Shown: piece after piece, positions 1 to 10,546 of the stretch
How positions within the stretch are numbered: the first letter of the stretch is position 1
Layout of the letters: each line of letters begins with the position of its first letter
Source of the DNA: Phytophthora colocasiae
Taxonomy: Eukaryota > Oomycota > Peronosporomycetes > Peronosporales > Peronosporaceae
Direction of reading: 5' to 3'
Length of the DNA: 64,000 bases
NCBI GenBank assembly: GCA_018806915.1
Contig: JAGKQI010000101.1
Location: 806,001-870,000 of the forward strand
Notes under the pieces: generated by a model
Told to the model about the DNA's origin: nothing
The model's input: only the letters and a program-made list of their open reading frames with translations
Databases searched by the model: none
Program-made: the position numbers and the translations under genes

Positions 1-520
1 AAGCAACGCTCATTGGCATTGAGCACACCTCTGCAGTGAGCATCCTTTGTCTTCTGACGCCAGCTCACACATACATACTGTAGTCATTTAAACTCGTCCT
101 AACAAAAAGCTTTACAAGAACAGCTTCAAGCAAAAGACATCGGCCATCCGCCCAGGCAGCTGAAACACAGCAGCGACCAGAGTCTGCCAGACTCAGTCTG
201 GTCACCTTATCCGCTTTTGGTACATGTACCATCAGAGCTCGACGACCACACGACTCTCTGACTACCTTTTCATAACCAGGCCAGTATCTCCCTTCTCATT
301 GGTTTAAAAACATTTAACGCTTCTTGATTGGTGTATAATCGCTCTCTCTCTTTCTTCGAGCAGTGCCTCCCCCTCCCTTCCTCAGTCAAGCATTGCGGCC
401 AGACGAAGGAGTAACTCGCCCCCCAGTCGCCGTTCCGCACCGCAGTGAGCCGCTTCCTAACGCCGCTGCTCCCTGCGCCACCGAGAGCCAAAGCCGCTTG
501 CCTGCTCCTGCTCCTGCTCC
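1..520 (+). promoter_or_regulatory. Upstream region of the first FYVE-GAF gene
   Basis: No convincing gene is seen here. The last part, from roughly 360 on, is C-rich and is probably the 5' UTR of the gene that starts at 521. The string GCTCATT at 8-14, followed by GGCATTGAG, resembles the oomycete initiator-type core promoter. It lies more than 500 bases from the start codon, so it is only a weak candidate. Short open frames in this stretch are shadows. Confidence 0.3.
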
Positions 521-2623
521 ATGGGTCGTAACCTCTTCGACTTTAACATCGCCAACAGCAGCTCCAAGTTCCTTAGTGGGAAAGCCGCCAGTGACGACAA
601 GGACGCACTCAGCTCCACCCGCAGCACCGCCAGCTCCAGCGCCGACTCGTTCGCGAATACTTCGGCTCAAGGGATCCCGTCTCAGACCCCTACAGCCGCC
701 GATATGGAAGCACTCAGTCACAGCCACGCGTCGTCTACGCATCGCAGTCGTGCCAATGACAACAGCACCCGAGGCGACAGGAAGCCCATGACCTTCACTA
801 CTACAAGCACCATTACAGGCACCAACACGACCACGATCGTGTCTGGAGGACACACGCACCAAGCTCAAGGCCATGTGCACAATGCCAATGCTGCTGCGGA
901 ATCCAAGGCCAGTAAGAAGTGCTCTGTATGTGGTAAGAGCTTTAACCCGCTGCGTCGGCGACACTATTGCCGCACCTGTACGGCTGTGGTGTGCAGTTCG
1001 TGCAGTATCTCTAGGAAGGTGGAGAGTACATTTGAAGGCGCCATCACGGTGCGCATGTGCGTCAGTTGCAAGCTCAGCTCCATCGCTTCCCAGGATGACT
1101 TCTATGACCGCATCTTTTCCACCAACGGAGGAGCGAATGCCGCGGGAACGGCAGAATCGCACCAAAGTGGCAGTGATGGTGACTTTACTACTGATCGACT
1201 CAGCTTCGCCAGTTATTCGTCTGGAGCGGGTAACGGATCCAACGCGTCCAAGGACGACCTGGCTGTGGGAAACTCCACCATGGTGGATTCTCAAGCTCCG
1301 ATGGACAAGCGCGCGGCCAGTTCCTCCAATTTGCCGGTCCGACGCAAATCTAGCACTACCAGTGGAAACGGCAACGCAGAACCTGCTGGAGCCCGTGGAC
1401 GTCACGGATCATTCACTGGACCACCAGCCGTCACGGAGGACTGTCCATGGTGCATGAATGAGGCTTGTGCCCCTCTCCACGAGTACTTCGAGGTTCCCTA
1501 TCCGTTCTTCCTGGAACTTGCTGACCCGGCGGCCAAGAACCAGTACATTGCCGCTAAGCATCTCGACAACGAGAAGGAGCGCCTCCGATCGGTTCGGACG
1601 ATTCGCGGTGCCTTGAAGGCGGGCACTTCGGCCTCGCAGACAATCATGCAGCTGTGTAACATGGCTGCCATCGCCACGTCGAGTCCTATGGCCCTGGTAG
1701 GTTTGCTGGACAAGCACGTGTATGTCCCGTGCGCTGAGACTGGACTGGGTTCACTGGACAAGATTGACCGACAGAAGAGTTTGGCTGCACACGCGTGCCG
1801 AAATGGTTCCCCGCTTGTCTGCAGTGACTTAACGCGTGATGTTCGCTTCGCCGCCAACCCGTGGCGGAGAGATGTGCTGCAGGCACAGTTCTACGCAGGA
1901 ATCCCACTGACACTTTCCAACGGCCACACGATCGGAGCTATTGAAGTATTTGACGTGACCCCAAGGTTTGCGTGCATGGACGTAATTTCTCAATTGCAGA
2001 CCGTCGTGCGTGGGCTCCTCCGTAAGTTTGAGGAGATTCTTGCTAAGAACGACACTGGGGACGAGGACGTCCCGCACAAACCTTCTTCGTCCGGCCGACG
2101 GACACCGAAGAGCGAGAGTGGAGAGGGCAAACAGCGCACGCCACGCGCTCCAGCACCGAGCGCACCAGCTGCGCCGGCAATTCCTCCCCCAAAGAAGTCA
2201 CCGAAGCCTTCGTCTCGAGCTCCTACTGCACCGACCCACAAGCCGTCTGGTCCGGCGCCACAGCCGCCTAAGCCCAGAGAAGAGCCCAAGGCCCCTGCAC
2301 CTGCGCCTCCTGCAGCGCCAGCTCCAGCTCCGGCTCCAGCAGAAGCACCAGCTCAGGCTCAGGCAGTAGCGCCCGCAGCAGGAGCTGAACCTACTCAGGA
2401 AGATATGGAGATGCGGCTCATGCAGCTGCTGTCCCAAACTACTAGCACACAGGAACAATTGCGCAACCAGCAGGGACAGATGGTGAGCGCTATCAGCAGC
2501 CACTCGAAGCAGATTAACGACCTGGCCAAGCAGCTTGAGCGCATGGAATCAACGCTCGCTGCCAAGCTTGGCGTTGACGATGAAGTCCCTTCCAATGAGG
2601 GTGCTGACGCATCAAGTGCGTAG
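521..2623 (+). CDS. FYVE-type zinc finger / GAF-domain protein
   Basis: A single uninterrupted frame encodes 700 residues. Residues about 132-190 form a FYVE-type zinc finger: paired Cys-x2-Cys motifs around an RRRHYCR core, a variant of the usual R+HHC+ motif that binds phosphatidylinositol 3-phosphate on endosomes. Residues about 350-510 resemble a GAF domain. A Pro/Ala-rich linker of roughly 110 residues follows, then a C-terminal helix (about 625-690) rich in Gln and Leu that is likely a coiled coil. The N-terminal 130 residues are Ser/Thr-rich and probably disordered. The ATG at 521 is the first in a frame with no upstream intron signal. The convergent gene ending at 8348 is a clear paralog with the same FYVE, GAF and tail, but this copy lacks that gene's N-terminal PH and DEP regions. 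Oomycetes have large families of FYVE fusion proteins; the exact role is unknown. Membrane trafficking or signalling is inferred. Confidence 0.85.
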   Translation: MGRNLFDFNIANSSSKFLSGKAASDDKDALSSTRSTASSSADSFANTSAQGIPSQTPTAADMEALSHSHASSTHRSRANDNSTRGDRKPMTFTTTSTITGTNTTTIVSGGHTHQAQGHVHNANAAAESKASKKCSVCGKSFNPLRRRHYCRTCTAVVCSSCSISRKVESTFEGAITVRMCVSCKLSSIASQDDFYDRIFSTNGGANAAGTAESHQSGSDGDFTTDRLSFASYSSGAGNGSNASKDDLAVGNSTMVDSQAPMDKRAASSSNLPVRRKSSTTSGNGNAEPAGARGRHGSFTGPPAVTEDCPWCMNEACAPLHEYFEVPYPFFLELADPAAKNQYIAAKHLDNEKERLRSVRTIRGALKAGTSASQTIMQLCNMAAIATSSPMALVGLLDKHVYVPCAETGLGSLDKIDRQKSLAAHACRNGSPLVCSDLTRDVRFAANPWRRDVLQAQFYAGIPLTLSNGHTIGAIEVFDVTPRFACMDVISQLQTVVRGLLRKFEEILAKNDTGDEDVPHKPSSSGRRTPKSESGEGKQRTPRAPAPSAPAAPAIPPPKKSPKPSSRAPTAPTHKPSGPAPQPPKPREEPKAPAPAPPAAPAPAPAPAEAPAQAQAVAPAAGAEPTQEDMEMRLMQLLSQTTSTQEQLRNQQGQMVSAISSHSKQINDLAKQLERMESTLAAKLGVDDEVPSNEGADASSA

Positions 2624-2894
2624 AGATCCAGTTTGCCCAAGGTAGTGAATTATTTCCAGCGGCGTGGCTGTTGTGCAAGTAGGTAGGGCCCCGTGGATGC
2701 TCGTTTTGGTTCGCGCGTTCGACTGTTATGCGTTTTACTTCCCAGTTCGCGAGAGAATCAAAGCAGAGCAACAGACGAGAAAAAGTTCCGAGTTGGTGAT
2801 AATGAACGACAGTGTTGCCACCTCTCACGACAGTGTTTGCTGTAAAAGCTTCTTCATTGCTCATGATAATTAGATTTTGGTTCCTAGATCAATC

Positions 2895-3205
2895 TGTTGG
2901 AGTAAGCGACAGTTGGCAGTCCTACGGTGATAGTGGGTTGCTGTTGGACAGCAGTGCATTGAGAAGACAAATCAAAGCTGGGACGAAGGTCGAGACGCTG
3001 CACTGGAGAGATGCAGTGAATGCAGTCGAAGACTCCGTCTAAGTCCCAGGAGAAAAAGGGTACGACAAACGGAGCAGCAGGAGCTCTCCATGTACATGTG
3101 AAGATAGCAGAATAGGAGCTTGGAGCTCAGTCCGGAAACTAACGAACAACCAACAAGTTAAAAGTTTTCAAGCTTCGGTAACGGCTAAAGGGTAGAATCG
3201 CATTA
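2895..3205 (+). repeat. 5' LTR of the copia element
   Basis: The 311-bp repeat begins TGTTGGAG and ends GCATTA, so it lacks the usual terminal CA. The end is fixed by the target duplication and by the sequence GGGTTATGAGCCC that starts immediately after it. That sequence is a good candidate primer-binding site of initiator-Met-tRNA type. The repeat matches 8033-8343 over its full length with no difference that I can see. Confidence 0.95.
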
Positions 3206-3210
3206 GGGTT

Positions 3211-3888
3211 ATGAGCCCAACTGCAAATCCGAGCAGCAAGAGTGAGAAGATGTCCAAGGAAGACGACGTTTCGTGGACCAAGGACGACAAGCCGAAGAGT
3301 TGGAACGGCAGGGACTGGCCAATGTACAAGAACGTGATGTTGCGGTACCTGGGGTGCTTCAAAGTTGATCCGGGTGAGTCTGACCTGGACGACATCGCAG
3401 AAGGAAGGGTGGTCCCGACAGACAAGTGGAGTGACCTGGAGAAGAAGGTCCTCGCACGACAAGAAAAAATTCTTGGTAAGATAATTTCTGGCTCGCTTTC
3501 ATGTAACCTCGCCAGGCAAGTGATGAACATGAAGAAGGGGTCAGAGATGTGGGCGTATCTGGCAAAGAGATACGAGGGCCGAGAAAACGCAACTACCATG
3601 CTCTTCACGCAGCGGACGCTGCGGCAGAAACTGGAGATGGCGTTGTGTCGACCTGGTGCGGACGTGGAGAATCACCTGAACTACATGATGTCATTGCGCG
3701 AACAATTGGCAGCGTTAAATGCTGACGTTAGTGAGGCGTGGATGGTCGATTTGCTGATCAGATCGATGTCTCAATTAGGTTACTACTCGCAGCTCAGACA
3801 CCTGCAGCTTATCGGCAGTGATAAGTTGGACACTCCATTGGCGGCGAAGGCCATGATCCTGACCCTGGATAAGAACGCTTTTGGTTGA
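3211..3888 (+). pseudogene. copia gag (nucleocapsid precursor) fragment
   Basis: A 225-residue frame starts with ATG just inside the 5' LTR. The sequence resembles the UBN2/gag-polypeptide family of copia elements: a tryptophan-rich start, a central helical segment with the pattern W-x-x-L, and a Leu-rich C-terminal part. The frame closes before the zinc knuckle. That knuckle lies in the next frame near 4077-4120 as Cys-x2-Cys-x4-His, with the last Cys displaced by a one-base frame change. The product would have formed virus-like particles of the retrotransposon. Confidence 0.8.
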
Positions 3889-6800
3889 GAAGCAGCTGCA
3901 AGCCCGGCGATTGGGTGGGAACCAAGCTGGAAGTGGCGGCAACCAGGCTCAGGGTGGTGCAAGTGACAAAGAAGACTGGTGCGGGCCCAGCCAAGAAAAG
4001 CCAAGGCAGCTCGCCCACGACGAAGAAGAGCAACGAAAAAGCAGCTCAAAGGCAGTGGGACTTCGAACAGAGACCTGCTTCAACTGCCACAAACCGGGAC
4101 ATCGGAAGTTCAAGGTGCCCCGGAGAAAAATGACGAGGATGCTGAAGGTAGCGGAGGAGCTACTACTGAAACGCATGCTAAGTTCTCTGCTAGCGTGGCG
4201 GCGCCAAGCTCTGCAGAAGGTAACGACCGGTCGTCGCGAGATATAAGTGGCGGACAAAGAAAAAATGTCCAACATCGAAAGAAGAACTTCGACGTTACGA
4301 CGCGAGCAACTGGTGTTTGACTCTGCCTGCAACCGAAGCATTGTCGGAGACAAGCGCTATTTCCTGACGTATCGCACTCTGGAAGAGTCGGAGAAAGAAC
4401 AAATTTACTCGATTCATGGAGTTACCAAGCCGGAGGGTGTCGGTACTATTGAAATTTGGTGGGACGCGCAAGGAAGTTGGTATCGGTGCAACTGGAGGAT
4501 GTGTTCTACGCCAAGGACACAGATAACCTTATTTCTCAATACAAGATGGAGACTCAAGGGTACAAGGTGTACTATGATACGGAACGTCATATCTACTCGG
4601 CAAGAAGGATGGCGAATTGGCCATGAGTGTCCCAAGAAATGCGATTGGGATGTACTTCATCAGTGCGAAGAACGACTTTCTTGCTGGATACAACCCCAAG
4701 AAGCAACCTCAGGTGTTCGTGAATTACACCATGAGTGACGGTGTAGAGAATCTGCAGAGATGGCATGAGCGGCTGGGACACATTTGCCCTCAGCATGTCC
4801 AGATCATGGCCGACCGCAAGCTTGTGGAAGGAATCCGCTTGCAGAAGCGCGAATTTAAGGACTGTGAGCCGTGTCACTTAGGAAAGCAGAAAGCACGAGC
4901 ATTAAACAAGGATCTTGAACGTGGACTGGAAAACAAGAACCAACTCGTCTTCGCGGACTTGTTTTCCGCCGAAGTCAAACGGAACCAGGTACACAGCGGT
5001 GCTGGTAATCCTGGACGCGTTCACGAGATTTATTACGGCGTATCCGCTCAAGTCGAAGGAAGCCCCAGAAGTAAACGCTTTCATGCGGCGATACATTGCA
5101 TGGGTAGAGCGGCAAAGCCCTGGATTTCCGGTGAAGGAGATTGCCACGGACAACGGTGGGAGTTTTCAATGACGAAATTGATGCCTACTACAAGCATCAT
5201 GGAATAGAGCACAACGAGAAGCCGCCTAAGTGCTCGCACCTGAACATGTGTGAACGACAGCATCAAACTCTGAGCGGGATGCTCAAGTCGATGATGGCGG
5301 ACTCCGGTTTTCCGAGATCGTTCTGGGTTGATGCTCTGCAGAACACAGTGTACGTGAAAAATCGAGTGTATACTCGGGCGTTAGGAAAGACTCCGTACGA
5401 GGCGATGTGGGGCGCAAACCTGACGTGCACCATATCCGGCGATTTGGGTCAGTGGCGTATGCGCACACGAAAGTTGGTCGAACAGATCGAAGTTCGATGA
5501 CAACTGTAGAGTCGGGTATGTGCTGGGGTACCAAGAGGGCATCTTGGGTGTAAGCTGTATTTTCCCCAAGCGCACACGGTCGGGTACGTGCTGGATGCCA
5601 AGTACAACGAAGACATCGTGTACAAGGAAAGATATGAGCAAGAGGACCAAGTAGTAGACTGGTCGTATGAAGTTGAACAGGACGACGCTATCGACGACGT
5701 CGAAGTACTCGACGAAGACACCGACAGCAGTGATTTCCAGGCTGAAGCTCAGGAGCAGTGCCTCGAGGGCGTGGAGAGCGTGTTTTACGATGCCGACGCT
5801 AAGTTTCCAACTGATGAACTGGTGTTCAACCGAGTTCGTTGTGAGTCAGAACAACGAGATGGGCAGGGGAACAAGTCGTCGGTGATGCAGTCGACAGTGA
5901 AGTCGGTGAAGAACAACGAGATGGGCAGGAACAAGTCGTCGGTGATGCAGTCGACAGTGAAGTCGGTGAAGAATCGGAGGTTAGTGATGGTGCTGAGGAC
6001 GCAAGTGTTGAAGAATATGCCGATGGTGAGCCGGAAAGTGAACCGGACGTTGAGCCTGAGGACCTCGGTGAAGACGAAACAGAGCTAGCCGAAGACGGAT
6101 CCGGTGCCGGCGATGACAACTCAAGCATGAGTGTAGAAGAACCATGCGTAACTAGCGAAGGTGCATACCGGTGTGCGACGGCCTCGTGCAGAAACCAGTA
6201 GCGAAGACGGAACAGAGGAGACGCCGAGGAAGCGCAGAGCTGGTCTACGTGAGTATGGTGGTTCGGAGCAGGAGTTCTCGCTGTACGCCGCTATCGCGTA
6301 CGCTCTAGAAGCTTTGAGCACTGAACCTGAACAAGTCTGGCACGAGTCCGAGGTGAAGCTACCAAGGACATATAAGGCTGCCATGAGATCTCCACAACAA
6401 GGAGTGGTGGAAAGGGATGGAGGAAGAAATGGCCGCCATGGAAGCCAAGGATGTGCTAGAACTGGTGTCGGAGAACGAGATGCCCAAAGGCAAGAAGGCA
6501 CTGAACACTATGTGGAGATATCAAGCCAAGTCGGATAATCTCGGCAACGTGAGACGCTTTCGATCTCGACTCGTGGCTCGAGGTGACGAGCAGGAAGCTG
6601 GGTTCGACTACGTGGATACGTTTTCTCCCGTGGCGCGCATGGCGACGCTAAGGTTATTTGTGGCGCTGTGCCTGATATTGGAACTTATTCCATATCAATG
6701 TGACGTGAATACCGCATGCTTGAACGCGCTGTTGAAGATTTTGCACTTCATCCGACACATTCCTGGGTTTCCATGTCCGAAAAGGCATGGTTTGGAAGGT

Positions 6801-7886
6801 GAAGCGCGCGCTCTACGGATTGCACCAGTCGGGACGTGAGTGGAATGATCTCATTTCAAACTGGTTAACAGAGCGAGGATTCACGCAGTGTACAACAGAG
6901 CCGTGCTTGTTTTCTATCGAAGGGCAAAGTGACCACACTATTACTGTTGTACGTGGACGACATTATAGTGGCAACCAACCAGGAGCAGTACAAGGTTGAT
7001 ATTTTCGATAAACTGAACAAGAAGTTTGGCATCAAGGACCAAGGTGTGCTGCATGATTTCCTTGGTGTGCAGTTTGATTTCTCCGAGGACGGCGTACGCA
7101 TGCACCAGACGAAGTACTGTCAAGATGTAATTGAGAAGTACGGCTTTGCTGATGCTGTAGGATGCCGATCACCGATGGAGACCACCACCAAGCTGCAAGC
7201 TACTGGTGATGAGAATGTAGCCGATATGTCTTTCGACTATCATGCAGGGCCATTGGGAGTTTGATGTACTTAGCCACAACGACCAGACCTGACCTATCCT
7301 ATGCTGTGGAGCCAGCTAAGTCGGATTTGTGAGTCGACCAAATGCGAAGCATTGCGGGGCGCTGAAGCGCGTACTGAGGTATCTGGTTGCGACTAAAGAA
7401 GAAGGAATTTTCTTCAGCAGACAAGCTGCAAAAGGAACTGAGGGCCAAGGTGATCATCGATGGATACTGTGATGCAGACTGGGAAATTGTCCAGACACTC
7501 GCAAGAGTATAACAGGATACGTTATGGAAGTCGCAAGTGGTCCGGTTGCTTGGGCTGCTAGACGGCAGACTGTGGTGGCGCAGTCAACAGCAGAAGCAAG
7601 TATGTTTCAACGTGTGAAGCGTGCATGGAAGGTCGCGGCATAGCAGAATGTGTTGATAGAGGTGCTACCGAAGAAGTATCCTGTCGAATTGCGTATTGGA
7701 GTTGATAACCAGGCTGCTCTTGCCTTGGCTACCAATCCAACGTACAGCCGCCGTACCCGTCATATCGAGTTACGATATCACTATGTGCGTGACCAAGTCA
7801 ACCAAGGACAAGTAGTACTTTGGAAAATCGCTGGGGAAGAAAATCCTGCAGATGCATTCACTCCAAACTCGCGGTGCCGCGATTGA
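3881..7886 (+). pseudogene. copia pol remnants (protease, integrase, RT, RNase H)
   Basis: Several broken frames together show a copia pol. Near 4310-4330 a short Asp-Ser-Ala context marks the aspartic protease. From 4740 to 4900 a pre-integrase zinc domain shows His-x4-His and a Cys-x2-Cys. Pieces of the integrase core run from 4915 to 5480, including the ATDNGG motif in one frame and the later Glu in another. From 6490 to 7260 reverse transcriptase motifs are clear, including YVDD at 6950-6961, though split between frames. RNase H-like sequence with DNQAA and the terminal ADAFT motif lies at 7650-7870. At least eight frame changes separate these pieces. They are described as found and no joined protein is implied. 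Confidence 0.85.
5849..5970 (+). repeat. Two-copy ~60-bp tandem duplication inside copia pol
   Basis: Units of 62 bp (5849-5910) and 60 bp (5911-5970) are the same except for two extra G residues in the first. The repeat lies in the acidic linker between integrase and reverse transcriptase. The two-base length difference shifts the frame between copies. Confidence 0.9.
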
Positions 7887-8032
7887 TCAAGATGAAGGGT
7901 CTGCTGAACATGTCCCCACTGACAAAAAGAACGACACGCGAATGCAAAGGGAGCAATATTTCTCTAAACTACGTGACATTCCGCAAAACATGAAGGTTGT
8001 TCCGAATCGGCGGGCTGATTCGGAGGACGGCG

Positions 8033-8343
8033 TGTTGGAGTAAGCGACAGTTGGCAGTCCTACGGTGATAGTGGGTTGCTGTTGGACAGCAGTGCATTGA
8101 GAAGACAAATCAAAGCTGGGACGAAGGTCGAGACGCTGCACTGGAGAGATGCAGTGAATGCAGTCGAAGACTCCGTCTAAGTCCCAGGAGAAAAAGGGTA
8201 CGACAAACGGAGCAGCAGGAGCTCTCCATGTACATGTGAAGATAGCAGAATAGGAGCTTGGAGCTCAGTCCGGAAACTAACGAACAACCAACAAGTTAAA
8301 AGTTTTCAAGCTTCGGTAACGGCTAAAGGGTAGAATCGCATTA
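8033..8343 (+). repeat. 3' LTR of the copia element
   Basis: This is a second 311-bp copy of the repeat at 2895-3205. A purine-rich tract ending GGAGGACGGCG lies immediately before it and is the likely plus-strand primer. The LTR is followed directly by the CAATC target duplication at 8344-8348. The last base of that duplication is also the last base of the neighbouring gene's stop codon. Confidence 0.95.
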
Positions 8344-8347
8344 CAAT

Positions 8348-10546
8348 CTACTCGACTTGGCGCTCACCGTCCAACTTAGCCGCCAATGTGGCTTCTATCC
8401 ACTCGAGCTGCTTGGCCAAGTTGTCGATCTGCTTCGAGTGGCTGCTGATAGCGCTCACCATTTGTCCTTGTTGAGTGCGCAATTGTTCCTGCGTCGTGGT
8501 CGTTTGAGATAGAAGCTGAAGTAGTTGTGCCTCCATGGGGTTTACGGCAGGTGCCTCCGCCTTCTGCGTGTTGGCTGCTTCCTCTTCTACCTTTTCAGCT
8601 TCAGCTTGACGCTCTTGTTCGTCCTGTGCCTCTGCAGCAGCAGTCATGATCTCTTCAAACAGGTTCAACAGTCCACGCACCACTGTCTGCAGTTGACCCA
8701 GCACCTCGCCACATTCGAAACGCGGTTGAGCGTCAAAGACTTCCAAAGCACCAACGGTGTGGCCGTTGGATAAAGTCAACGGGATACCAGCGTAGAACGC
8801 AGCATTCTTGAGACTTTCTTGGCGCCAAATATTCCCCTTGAAGCGAACGTCTTGAGTCAAATCGGAACAGACGAGCGAATTACCACTACGACAAGTGTGA
8901 GCAGCTAACGACTGCTTTCGAGGTACTGCAGCTCCGAGACTGACGCCATATTGAGACCCCAGAACGTAGTTGTCGCGGTCTAGCAGACCAACTACGGCAA
9001 CGGAACATTGGGACGCGATAGCTGCCATGTTACAGAACTGCCGTAACACACGGGTAGCACTGGGTGTAGCGGCCATCGTAACGAGTAAACTCTCGACCGA
9101 CTTGAGACGCTCCGTTTCATTCTCCAAATGTTTGGCCGTCACGAATCCAGCACTGGCAGGTGGATCTACAGGATACGAGATCTGTAGGAACTCGAGAATC
9201 GGACTGCAGCTTTCGTTCTGACAGTGAATACAGAATTGGTCGGAAGATCCTGGAGTCGGAATCGGGAAGCCACTGGGTCTGCGACTCAAGCTGTTGCCCA
9301 TTCCATCGCTAGTTGACGATGTTGAAGTGAGTACATCACTGGCACTCTGCGATGTCTGGAGCGGTGGGTTTCCTTCCACCACATCGTCAGTCTCGCTCAT
9401 GAAGCTGGCGTTGGAGCTGAGTTTACAACTAATGCAGACACGCGACGAAGCGACTCCTTCTGCTTCGCTGTTCAGTCTTCGGATCACACTGCAGTTGCTG
9501 CAAATAACTGCACGACATTGACGACAGTGATGTCGTCTACGCAGCGGGTTGAACGACTTGGTGCACACCGCACATTTCCTAGCTTTCTTTTCCGCCACAC
9601 TATCTGGCGTAGGAGGGATGCTGTTGCTCACACTGAGCGTCGAAAAGCGCGCGGCTTCATCGTCCGAGCTAGGAATGAGTCCGACCCCACGTCCACTATC
9701 CGATGAACTGGTTGATCGGTCCAGAAACGTCGAGCTGGAAGCAGCACGTCGACTCCCACTCGATACGTTACTGGCAGCTGTGAGAGAGCTCGCATCGACT
9801 GCGTCGGGACTTGCAATGTACTTCCAGAACTTGCGGGAGTCCATGTACTTTAAGAAGTGGGCGACGTGGTAGTCGTCTTCGGTATCGTGGAGGCTTTCCA
9901 TCTCACTACCAAGTGCAATGATCACGAACGGTTCGGGTGAATCGGTGAAGTCTCGATCCCACATGACATGGTGCAACAGGTTCATGGAAACCAATTGGCG
10001 ACAGAAAGCAGCTCCTGTGACTCGGTCGGGTACGTGTCCTTGACTTACAAGAAACGTCACGATGGACTCCCCCGTTGCACACTTCACCGTTAAGTCGGAC
10101 CGGATGCGAATCGGGTGCAACATCAAGTCCTGACGCATTTTGTTAGTCACTGGAGCTAACTCGCGGACACCGAAACGAGGATCAAGCCCTCTAGGACAGG
10201 CTAAAATCTGCAGGTTAGTAGAGATCACCTGCACCCACAGGTCTCTGTCTTTCCGAGATTTCGTACGGAAATTCATCTCCGTCTTGGGGAGTAGCCCGCC
10301 ATTGCAGGTCAAGTCGAATCGCCTTGGGAACTTGGTGGAGGCCTCTGGATTTGAAATGTCCGTGACGGTAACACCGAGACCGAGCTCGACGGCTCCTTGG
10401 CGAGCGGAATCTCGCTCTCGTTTGTAGACGCAGATCCATCTGCCTTCGAGCCGTACAAAGCTGTCGGACCAAGTGGAGAAGGCACCCGCTTTGAACTTGA
10501 CTTCGAGCGGCCCGGCCAGCAATTGAAGGGAGCCGGGCGACGGCAT
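8348..10546 (-). CDS. PH-DEP-FYVE-GAF multidomain protein
   Basis: This intronless frame of 732 residues starts at 10546. Residues about 8-115 look like a PH domain (a lysine-rich start and a C-terminal DLWVQVI helix). Residues about 140-215 resemble a DEP domain (GESIVTFLVSQG, then a hydrophobic helix). Residues about 320-378 are a FYVE finger with RRRHHCR. Residues about 475-640 match the GAF region of the gene at 521-2623. The last 60 residues repeat that gene's C-terminal helix almost word for word (QTTTTQEQLRTQQGQMVSAI). The protein probably binds phosphoinositides on endosomes; this is inferred from the domains. Its stop codon abuts the copia 3' LTR, so its transcripts must now end within or beyond the LTR, read antisense to the element. 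Confidence 0.88.
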   Translation of the reverse strand: MPSPGSLQLLAGPLEVKFKAGAFSTWSDSFVRLEGRWICVYKRERDSARQGAVELGLGVTVTDISNPEASTKFPRRFDLTCNGGLLPKTEMNFRTKSRKDRDLWVQVISTNLQILACPRGLDPRFGVRELAPVTNKMRQDLMLHPIRIRSDLTVKCATGESIVTFLVSQGHVPDRVTGAAFCRQLVSMNLLHHVMWDRDFTDSPEPFVIIALGSEMESLHDTEDDYHVAHFLKYMDSRKFWKYIASPDAVDASSLTAASNVSSGSRRAASSSTFLDRSTSSSDSGRGVGLIPSSDDEAARFSTLSVSNSIPPTPDSVAEKKARKCAVCTKSFNPLRRRHHCRQCRAVICSNCSVIRRLNSEAEGVASSRVCISCKLSSNASFMSETDDVVEGNPPLQTSQSASDVLTSTSSTSDGMGNSLSRRPSGFPIPTPGSSDQFCIHCQNESCSPILEFLQISYPVDPPASAGFVTAKHLENETERLKSVESLLVTMAATPSATRVLRQFCNMAAIASQCSVAVVGLLDRDNYVLGSQYGVSLGAAVPRKQSLAAHTCRSGNSLVCSDLTQDVRFKGNIWRQESLKNAAFYAGIPLTLSNGHTVGALEVFDAQPRFECGEVLGQLQTVVRGLLNLFEEIMTAAAEAQDEQERQAEAEKVEEEAANTQKAEAPAVNPMEAQLLQLLSQTTTTQEQLRTQQGQMVSAISSHSKQIDNLAKQLEWIEATLAAKLDGERQVE

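Larger units (their letters stand above)
2895..8343 (+). mobile_element. Ty1/copia LTR retrotransposon, degenerate interior
   Basis: The element is 5449 bp, bounded by two 311-bp direct repeats that look identical base for base. A 5-bp target duplication, CAATC, lies at 2890-2894 and again at 8344-8348. The domain order is gag, zinc knuckle, protease, integrase, reverse transcriptase, RNase H. Integrase before RT marks it as copia (Pseudoviridae-like organisation). The coding region is spread over all three frames with many frameshifts and several stops, so the copy cannot make a full polyprotein. The right target duplication overlaps the last base of the stop codon of the FYVE-GAF gene at 8348-10546, so the insertion split that gene from its 3' UTR without changing its protein. 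Confidence 0.95.

Noticed and set aside
363..2503. Long alternative frames on both strands over the first gene (for example 386-1405 minus)
   Set aside because: They are antisense or shifted shadows of the 700-residue FYVE-GAF frame, with compositions such as Arg/Ser runs and no domain pattern.
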